DNA of 8,355 nt from JANXQG01 sp037147235 (GTDB lineage: Bacteria; Planctomycetota; Planctomycetia; Pirellulales; Thermoguttaceae). The stretch covers positions 1 through 8,355 of the forward strand of contig JBAWVO010000285.1 of the NCBI GenBank assembly GCA_037147235.1. The letters run 5' to 3'. Below are positions 1-5,221 of the stretch, in pieces (position 1 is the first letter of the stretch; each line of letters begins with the position of its first letter). A program made the position numbers and the translations under genes. Under the pieces are notes generated by a model that ran no database searches, was not told the origin of the DNA, and saw nothing but the letters and a program-made list of their open reading frames with translations.

Positions 1-105
1 TGGTGCGTTGCGCGAACCGGCTTCCCACGAGTAGAAAGTTTTCCGGTAGTTCAGCCCCGTGCGTAACGCACCATCGCACTGCCGGTTCGCTCCACACACC
101 CTACG
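1..105. repeat. Degenerate inverted-repeat region, left part probably cut by the window edge
   Basis: Positions 1-13 and 61-73 are inverted copies (12 of 13 bases agree), and 12-21 and 81-90 are a second, perfect 10-bp inverted pair. The two pairs cross rather than nest. Positions 59-71 also form a near-perfect small palindrome (GTGCG-TAA-CGCAC). The block ends CACCCTACG at 97-105, resembling the ends of the other intergenic elements here. The simplest reading is that 61-105 is the right arm of a long palindrome whose left arm begins before base 1. No protein-coding gene is convincing in this stretch. Confidence 0.45.
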
Positions 106-128
106 ATGAATAATCCGGGCCGGCGTGG

Positions 129-134
129 TACAAT
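129..134 (+). promoter_or_regulatory. Possible -10 element (TACAAT) for the DUF885 gene
   Basis: TACAAT matches five of six positions of the sigma-70 -10 consensus and lies about 44 bases before the GTG start of the DUF885 gene. No good -35 hexamer sits 16-18 bases upstream, so this is only a candidate. It falls just after the inverted-repeat block. Confidence 0.25.
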
Positions 135-163
135 GGGCCTTTGGTGAATATCTTCCCCAGAAC

Positions 164-169
164 AAGGGA
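164..169 (+). promoter_or_regulatory. Weak ribosome binding site supporting the GTG start at 178
   Basis: AAGGGA lies eight bases before GTG at 178. It is only a partial match to the anti-Shine-Dalgarno sequence. Together with the signal peptide encoded from that codon, it favours 178 over the ATG codons at 202 and 208. Confidence 0.35.
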
Positions 170-177
170 ACGGACGA

Positions 178-1956
178 GTGAAAAGCACCTTCGTATTGGG
201 CATGTTTATGGTATTGGGATTTGCGACAACCGCGTCGGCGGGAACAGAGCCTTCCGCGGCAACTGGGGCAGATGCCAAACTGGAAGTATTTTTCCGCCAC
301 TATCTCGACGAGTATTTTCGGCAGCAGCCCTCGGATGCGACGGGCTTGGGCGACCATCGTTTCGACGAGAAGCTCGAAGACATTTCTCCGGAGTCGCGAG
401 CCAAGTGGATCGAGCGAATCCGGCGAGCGTTGGCCGATCTGCCTCAGGTGGTTGATCATGCCCAGCTTTCTCTGGCTGGCCGTGTCGATTATGAGATATT
501 CAAGCACGAACTCGAAAAAGCTATCTGGCTGAACGAGAATACGCGACCCTTTGAAGAAGATCCCCGCACGTACACCAACTACATCAACGGCAGCGTTTAT
601 GTCCTGCTGACCCAATCGACCTTGCCCAAGGAGACGAACCTGACCCATGCGATCGCACGCATGCGGCAGATTCCCCGACTCGTGGCAACTGCCAAGCAGA
701 CACTCACCCATCCGCCGCGATCGGTCATCGAGACGGCCATTGTGCAGAACCATGGCTCGATCGCTTTTTTTGAAAAAGAGATCTTTGACCTGGCGGGTGA
801 AACGCCGCAAAAAGATGCCTTGAAGAAGGCTGCGGAAGAGGTTGTTGCCTGCCTGAAAGACTATCAACAATTCCTCGAAAAGGTAGTTCGCCCGCGGGCC
901 AACGGTCCGTGGCGACTGGGTAAAGAGAAGTTTGCCAAGAAGCTGGAGTTGGAACTCGATGCCGGGTTGACGGCCGACCAGGTGCTGGCCGCTGCCGAGG
1001 CCGACTTTATCCGTCTCGAGCGCGAACTCTATCTCACCGCAAGGCAACTCTGGGGCCGTTATTATCCGCTTGCGCCGTTACCGCCGGACAATACGGCCGG
1101 GCATAGGGCGACCATCCGGCTCGTCAGCAAGGCCGTCGAGAAGGAACATGGTCGGCCGGAGGATCTTATCCGCGACGCCCGGGCGACGGTCGATCGCATT
1201 CGCCGCTTCATCCGCGATCACAAAATTCTGCGGCTGCCCGATCCCGATCGATGCCAGGTGATCGAAATGCCGGAATTCAAGCGAGGCAATTCGACGGCCT
1301 ACATGGACTCCGCCCCACCGTTGGACGCTGCCGCGCAGAGTTTCTATGCCGTCAGCCCGCCGCCGAAGGATTGGGACGCGGCACGGGTCCAGAGCCTGTT
1401 GGAGGAATATAACCGCCACATGCTTCAGGTGCTGACGATCCATGAGGCCTATCCGGGCCACTACGTGCAATTGGAGTATGCCAACCGCAATCCGTCGCTC
1501 ATTCGCCGGGTATTGGGATCGGGCGTTTATATTGAAGGCTGGGCGGTCTACTGTGAGCAGATGATGCTCGACCAGGGCTACGGCGATGGCGATCTGGCCT
1601 TGCGGCTGATGCAGTTGAAGTTCCAGCTTCGGACGGTGATTAATAGCATCCTCGATCACAAGATGCACTGCTCCAAGATGACCGACGAAGAAGCCTTGTC
1701 GCTGCTGGTTGATCGGGGCTATCAATCGGACGGCGAGGCCCGCTTGAAGATCATCCGTGCCAAGCAGTCGTCGTGTCAACTTTCGACGTATTACGTTGGC
1801 CGCACGGCGATGTGCCGGTTGCGCGAGAGCATTCAAACGGAGATGGGTGATAAGTTCGACCTGGCTCGTTATCATGAGGCCGTGCTCGACCTCGGCTCCG
1901 TGCCGGTGAAATACCTGCCGGAACTGGTGCGCGAGCGGTTGATCGGGCCACGGTAG
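178..1956 (+). CDS. Exported DUF885-family putative zinc metallopeptidase
   Basis: This encodes a 592-residue protein that I assign to the DUF885 family from its motifs. It carries HEAYPGH at residues 422-428, followed about 25 residues later by EGWAVY (Glu453). That spacing is like the HE...E zinc-binding pattern of gluzincin-type peptidases, so His422, Glu423, His428 and Glu453 are the likely metal-site or catalytic residues (inference). As I recall the family, it belongs to a metallopeptidase clan, but substrates are mostly undefined. The C-terminal segment with STYYVGR and the length near 600 residues also fit. The GTG start gives a good signal peptide: Lys2, a hydrophobic stretch at about 5-18, and cleavage after Ala-Ser-Ala near residue 22. 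The product is therefore probably exported. A weak AAGGGA ribosome site lies at 164-169, eight bases before the start. The internal ATGs at 202 and 208 would remove the basic n-region. The gene is intact. No partner gene indicates its substrate. Confidence 0.88.
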   Translation: MKSTFVLGMFMVLGFATTASAGTEPSAATGADAKLEVFFRHYLDEYFRQQPSDATGLGDHRFDEKLEDISPESRAKWIERIRRALADLPQVVDHAQLSLAGRVDYEIFKHELEKAIWLNENTRPFEEDPRTYTNYINGSVYVLLTQSTLPKETNLTHAIARMRQIPRLVATAKQTLTHPPRSVIETAIVQNHGSIAFFEKEIFDLAGETPQKDALKKAAEEVVACLKDYQQFLEKVVRPRANGPWRLGKEKFAKKLELELDAGLTADQVLAAAEADFIRLERELYLTARQLWGRYYPLAPLPPDNTAGHRATIRLVSKAVEKEHGRPEDLIRDARATVDRIRRFIRDHKILRLPDPDRCQVIEMPEFKRGNSTAYMDSAPPLDAAAQSFYAVSPPPKDWDAARVQSLLEEYNRHMLQVLTIHEAYPGHYVQLEYANRNPSLIRRVLGSGVYIEGWAVYCEQMMLDQGYGDGDLALRLMQLKFQLRTVINSILDHKMHCSKMTDEEALSLLVDRGYQSDGEARLKIIRAKQSSCQLSTYYVGRTAMCRLRESIQTEMGDKFDLARYHEAVLDLGSVPVKYLPELVRERLIGPR

Positions 1957-2014
1957 ACGACGGACGATTCAAATTTCTTCATGTCGATCAAATGCACATC
2001 GGGCATAAGAGGTT

Positions 2015-2187
2015 GACCACGAAATACACGAAACATAGACAAAACGGCTCTTCCGGTATTAGGTGCGGAAGTAGGGTGGGGAGAGTGAAACGAGCCCCAC
2101 CCAAAGCGGACCGCAACAGAATTGGTGGGGCTCGCTGCGCTCTCCCCACCCTACAATTATTCGTGGTATTTCGTTTGTTTCGTGGTC
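2015..2187. repeat. Composite nested palindromic intergenic element
   Basis: An outer imperfect inverted repeat (2015-2035 with 2167-2187, 18 of 21 bases agreeing) has the left core accacgaaatacacgaaa. It encloses the stronger inner inverted repeat at 2071-2154. Translated in one frame, this gives peptides such as TTKYTKH and GRVKRAPP. From memory, these recur in falsely extended bacterial gene models and mark a dispersed non-coding repeat. The element fills most of the spacer between the DUF885 gene and the next gene. Its right arm contains the GTG at 2163 (just before the arm) and the TTG at 2175, which are the plausible start codons of the downstream gene. No transposase is encoded in it. 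Confidence 0.75.
2071..2154. repeat. REP/BIME-like double hairpin, copy A
   Basis: Arms 2071-2101 and 2124-2154 are inverted copies (28 of 31 bases agree) separated by 22 bases. Each arm folds on itself. The left arm is GTAG (2071-2074), stem GGTGGGG (2075-2081), a 13-base loop, then CCCCACC (2095-2101). The right arm is GGTGGGG (2124-2130), a 13-base loop, CCCCACC (2144-2150), then CTAC (2151-2154). A GTAG tetranucleotide at the foot of a short hairpin, present as an inverted pair, is the REP/BIME plan. The assignment to that class is an inference. Confidence 0.65.
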
Positions 2188-4547
2188 TATCTCTTATATT
2201 CATCGTGGTTCTTGCGATGATCCTGCCCGGTGCTTCAAACGCCGCCGACGCTAGCGCATCGCAGCAAAAGGCGGTCCTCGACGATGCTCTACAGCGGGGC
2301 GATGTTCTCTGGCAACAGATTGCCACGGCCGAGCCACGGCCCATTTCCGGTTGCCGCCAGTTGTTGGGCTATGCCCTAACCTTGTGTGAGGCCCGCATTC
2401 ATCCCGAGCGGCTTGAACGCTTATTCGCGCTGATGCGGCAAATGCAGGATCGAGACCCCAGTAGTAAGAGCTGGGGAAATCTCAAGTGGTGCTGGCGCGA
2501 TGCGGGCGTGACCGATGCGAATGCGGTCGAATTTAGCATGCAGGATGCCCTGCTCATTCATATCCGCCATGGCGATTGGCTGCCGCCGGTGGCAAAGAAG
2601 GAACTGGCCGATTTGATTTGGCTGGGCGTGGAGGGTTGCCTGCGGCATCGCGTGCCGACCGACTACACCAACATAGCGATCTTGAATGCCGGCAACCTGA
2701 TCGTGCTCGGCGAGCGGCTGGATCGTGCGGACGCGGCCCGAGAAGGGTATCGCCGTTTGGATGCTATCTGCGCATGGACCGCGGCCTTTGGGGTCCATGA
2801 GTTTTGTAGTCCCACCTACTATGGCACGGATCTCAGCGGGCTGCTCTTGATTCAGACCTGCGCACGAGATAAGCGGCAACGCCGGCAGGCCGATGCCCTG
2901 TTGCAACTCTTTTGGACCGACATTGCGGCCAATTGGTTCCCCGCAGCCCAACGGCTGGGCGGCTGTCCTAGTCGCAGCTACGATTATCTTCGTGGTCTGG
3001 GGGGCCTGGACTGGCATCTTTGGATGCACGGTTGGCTTGAATCACAATCGCCGGGCAGCGCGGAACGCCGTGAGCCGTGGACCAGGGAGTGGTCCCCGCC
3101 GCCGGCGCTCAAAGAAATGAGCCGGCAATTTCCCCGCTGGGTTCGCCAGCACTGGGGAATTCTGCCTGCTCAGTGCCGTAGCCAGATGCTCTACCGCGAC
3201 ATCGCGCTCTCGTGCTGCGGTGCCGGTTACGGCAATCAGGATTCAACGCTGGTGGTCGATCTCCCTGGCAGCCGCGAACTCTCACGCTGCTACTTCATTC
3301 CCGACGGCCGCGAGGACCCCTATGGAAAGAAGAAATACGAAACGGGTTCCGCCCGCCACCCGAAGGCTTTGCATATTCAGCCATTTTGGGCCGGGGCGCA
3401 ACGATCGGGTGATGCCTTGGGGCTGGTGATTTATCGCGGTCGAGATATGGCGGATGCGGAAGTCTTTCATGTTCAAAGCCATTTCGTGCTCCGCCGCACG
3501 CCCGACTTATGGCTCGACGGCAAACGCTTGACGATGCCCGTGGGCACGGCAGAGAAGCCGGCAGAAGTGCCAATTCCTATCGGCAGTAGCCTCGTACTGC
3601 GCTACGGAGGTGCTGCGGTTGGTGTTCGCGTGCCGGGGAGCTATATACCCAGTAAAAGGCTGGCAATAGTAAGCCTCTTGGATGACGGCAATGCGTGGAA
3701 CAGCCTCCGACTCACGGTGGACCACGGCCTGAGTGCCGATTTAGAGAAGACAGCGGCAGGAGAGATAGCCGCGAGCACCGCTTTCTGGGTTCGTGTTGGC
3801 AGCCAGTTGACGCGCGATGCGGATTTTGACGCATGGCGAAAGGATTTTGATCAGGTGAAGGAGCATTGGTACAATGTTGATGATCGCGCCCGTTCTGTTT
3901 CAGTTGGGGTATCGGGCAAAGACGGACCTCTCTCGATCCGTGCCGTTACGCCCTGGGACGAGACGAGCCGGGTGCGACTCGTTCCCAATCCATACCAAGG
4001 CGTGCTTGAAGTCAATGGCAAGGAACTCGGTCTTCCACTGCTGATTGCCGTCGAACCCTTGAGTTTGTTGCCACCAGGGACAGGGCCGCTCTCCTGTAGG
4101 ACCGTACCTGCCGGGAAAGCCTTTTACTGGGAGGCTGAGTCGGGGCTGGTACTGCCCGGAATGGCCGTCGGAGAAGACGCGGAGGCATCCGGCGGCCGCT
4201 ATGTCGGGCAGGGGGCATCGCCCCTTGGCCAGCCGAGCGGTAGTGTCACATGGAAGCTGGTGATCGAAAAGACGGGCCGCTATTGGTTCTGGGCTCGCGT
4301 GCGATCGACAAGTGCCCACCACGGGGCATTTTCCTTCCAAGTAATTGGGGAAGATGGGGCTATCATGCCGACGGCCACCTGGCTCCTGCGGTCCCCAGGC
4401 AAGTGGCAGTGGCAGCCGCTTGAATTTAAGGGAGCAAAGTCCCCCACCCCTTTGGATTTGACCAAAGGTATTTACTACATTCAGTTGCAGGCCCGGCAAT
4501 CGGGTACCATGATCGATCAGTTGATGCTGACTGCGGACCGGCCTTGA
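2163..4547 (+). CDS. Secreted lyase-like toroid protein with C-terminal carbohydrate-binding-like domain
   Basis: I know no named family for this. From GTG 2163 it is 794 residues with a signal peptide (Arg4 and Arg7, hydrophobic 9-21, cleavage after Ser-Asn-Ala27). TTG 2175 is an equally good start. The frame is open back to ATG 1992, but that part translates the intergenic palindrome and is probably not native. Residues about 30-300 are helical, with YTNIAILNAGN (167-178), HEFCSPTYYG (212-221) and SRSYDY (270-275). This resembles the alpha/alpha-toroid of polysaccharide lyases. The order Asn, His212, Tyr219/220, Arg271 recalls the Asn-His-Tyr-Arg set of PL8 enzymes (inference). Residues about 320-650 look beta-rich. 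From about 655, WEAE...GGRYV...YWFWARV...IDQLML has the layout of a CBM6/CBM35-like beta-sandwich. The likely role is binding and perhaps cleaving a polysaccharide outside the cytoplasm. A purely structural or binding role is possible. No clear ribosome site is visible. Confidence 0.8.
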   Translation: MVFRLFRGLSLIFIVVLAMILPGASNAADASASQQKAVLDDALQRGDVLWQQIATAEPRPISGCRQLLGYALTLCEARIHPERLERLFALMRQMQDRDPSSKSWGNLKWCWRDAGVTDANAVEFSMQDALLIHIRHGDWLPPVAKKELADLIWLGVEGCLRHRVPTDYTNIAILNAGNLIVLGERLDRADAAREGYRRLDAICAWTAAFGVHEFCSPTYYGTDLSGLLLIQTCARDKRQRRQADALLQLFWTDIAANWFPAAQRLGGCPSRSYDYLRGLGGLDWHLWMHGWLESQSPGSAERREPWTREWSPPPALKEMSRQFPRWVRQHWGILPAQCRSQMLYRDIALSCCGAGYGNQDSTLVVDLPGSRELSRCYFIPDGREDPYGKKKYETGSARHPKALHIQPFWAGAQRSGDALGLVIYRGRDMADAEVFHVQSHFVLRRTPDLWLDGKRLTMPVGTAEKPAEVPIPIGSSLVLRYGGAAVGVRVPGSYIPSKRLAIVSLLDDGNAWNSLRLTVDHGLSADLEKTAAGEIAASTAFWVRVGSQLTRDADFDAWRKDFDQVKEHWYNVDDRARSVSVGVSGKDGPLSIRAVTPWDETSRVRLVPNPYQGVLEVNGKELGLPLLIAVEPLSLLPPGTGPLSCRTVPAGKAFYWEAESGLVLPGMAVGEDAEASGGRYVGQGASPLGQPSGSVTWKLVIEKTGRYWFWARVRSTSAHHGAFSFQVIGEDGAIMPTATWLLRSPGKWQWQPLEFKGAKSPTPLDLTKGIYYIQLQARQSGTMIDQLMLTADRP

Positions 4548-4601
4548 TCGTAATTTAGCGAGTTGCTGTCACTGCTTGCACTTCGCCACCTTAAAATCAA
4601 C

Positions 4602-4629
4602 TTGGCGGAGAGCGTTTTTTCGTTACATT
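4602..4629 (+). promoter_or_regulatory. Possible sigma-70 promoter for the small exported protein gene
   Basis: TTGGCG at 4602-4607 and TACATT at 4624-4629 are 16 bases apart. Each matches four of six consensus positions. Initiation would fall near 4636 and give a leader of about 110 bases containing the palindrome at 4656 and the double hairpin at 4677. The same region could instead be read as a weak terminator for the upstream gene (stem CGCCA 4584-4588 with TGGCG 4603-4607, T-run 4615-4620). Neither reading is strong. Confidence 0.2.
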
Positions 4630-4655
4630 CCTAAAACTCAGCCTAATCCTAACAG

Positions 4656-4667
4656 GGCCAATTGGCC
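4656..4667. repeat. 12-bp perfect palindrome GGCCAATTGGCC
   Basis: This is a perfect dyad without a spacer, between the end of the lyase-like gene and the double hairpin. It could be an operator half-site pair or simply chance. No second copy is seen in the window. Confidence 0.35.
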
Positions 4668-4676
4668 GAATGCCTC

Positions 4677-4725
4677 CGTAGAACGGAATTTATTCCGTTC
4701 AAAACGGATTGAAATCCGTTCTACG
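4677..4725. repeat. REP/BIME-like double hairpin, copy B
   Basis: Two 7-bp-stem hairpins stand back to back. The left is GTAG (4678-4681), stem AACGGAA (4682-4688), loop TTTA, TTCCGTT (4693-4699). After CAA, the right is AACGGAT (4703-4709), loop TGAA, ATCCGTT (4714-4720), CTAC (4721-4724). An outer C-G pair (4677, 4725) closes the element. The halves are also inverted copies of each other (19 of 22 bases agree). The element ends nine bases before the ribosome binding site of the next gene, so it would sit in that gene's leader RNA. There it could fold either as two small hairpins or one long one. Confidence 0.7.
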
Positions 4726-4733
4726 AGTTGCAC

Positions 4734-4740
4734 AGGAGGT
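4734..4740 (+). promoter_or_regulatory. Strong ribosome binding site for the small exported protein
   Basis: AGGAGGT is a near-complete Shine-Dalgarno sequence, with five bases between it and ATG 4746. It fixes the start there and rules out the in-frame TTG at 4728, which lies upstream of the site. It is the only strong ribosome site before any gene in the window. Confidence 0.8.
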
Positions 4741-4745
4741 CGAGT

Positions 4746-5219
4746 ATGTTACGGTTCACGTTTGCGATTTGCACGTGGTGGATTGGTCTGACAGGGGTAG
4801 CGGCAGCACAACCACCGGCGGGAATTGCCGTCGGGGGGGATTTGAGGTCGCCACGGGTCAAGACGGTAGCTGCACCTTCCAGGAGCAGTGTCGAAATCTT
4901 GTCTCCGGTATCACCAGCACCCATGGCCGCATCGCCCGGCGAGGCCCAGATGACCCGTGAGGCACGTGCGCACGAGCAGTACTTGCTTCAGTCGCAGGCC
5001 CAGGCCCAGTCAATTCGCCGTGCAGCCATCGCGCGTGCCGAGCAACGCACGCGACGGCTGGAATCGCAGCGATGGTTTGGGATTTCCAACTCGCGTCCGA
5101 TGGCCAGTCCCGATCCTTATAACGGCGATTACTCACCCGGTTGGGCTTCCAACTATCCGTTTTACCCCTACCGCTGGATTGGAAGCGGCGAGCCTTGGGG
5201 TTTTGTGGAAAGTCAGTAA
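4746..5219 (+). CDS. Small exported protein of unknown function with aromatic Tyr/Pro-rich tail
   Basis: I do not recognise this 157-residue protein as a named family. A signal peptide is clear: Arg3, hydrophobic residues about 4-18 including a Trp pair, and likely cleavage after Ala-Ala-Ala at about residue 21. After a low-complexity Pro/Ser/Ala linker comes a charged helical stretch at about 69-105, rich in Gln, Ala and Arg (QAQAQS, RRAAIARAEQRTRRLESQ). The tail is aromatic and proline-rich (NGDYSPGW, NYPFYPYRW) and ends with Trp and Phe. This pattern, a basic helix followed by a Tyr/Trp/Pro tail, looks like a small surface or envelope protein of a restricted lineage (inference). A strong ribosome site precedes the ATG. 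Its stop codon lies two bases from the stop of the convergent helical-repeat gene. Signal peptide, ribosome site and distinct composition support a real gene. Confidence 0.8.
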   Translation: MLRFTFAICTWWIGLTGVAAAQPPAGIAVGGDLRSPRVKTVAAPSRSSVEILSPVSPAPMAASPGEAQMTREARAHEQYLLQSQAQAQSIRRAAIARAEQRTRRLESQRWFGISNSRPMASPDPYNGDYSPGWASNYPFYPYRWIGSGEPWGFVESQ

Positions 5220-5221
5220 GT

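Noticed and set aside
1078..1875. 265-residue open frame antisense to the DUF885 gene
   Set aside because: It lies wholly opposite conserved metallopeptidase motifs, has no signal, domain or ribosome site, and looks like a long antisense shadow of a GC-rich gene.
1992..2162. N-terminal extension of the lyase-like gene from ATG 1992
   Set aside because: Its translation (TTKYTKH, GRVKRAPP, GARCALPTL) comes from the nested inverted repeat, and a normal signal peptide begins only after it. The frame is open but the extension is probably not native protein.
3900..4499. 199-residue minus-strand open frame opposite the C-terminal domain of the lyase-like gene
   Set aside because: Composition is typical of an antisense shadow, no domain is recognisable, and the + strand encodes a coherent beta-sandwich domain there.
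4584..4620. Intrinsic terminator after the lyase-like gene
   Set aside because: The stem is only 5 bp with a 14-base loop, and the T-run starts seven bases after the stem, so it is too weak to call.
4728..4745. TTG start six codons upstream for the small exported protein
   Set aside because: It lies before the AGGAGGT site that is correctly spaced for ATG 4746, and it adds charged residues ahead of a good signal peptide.
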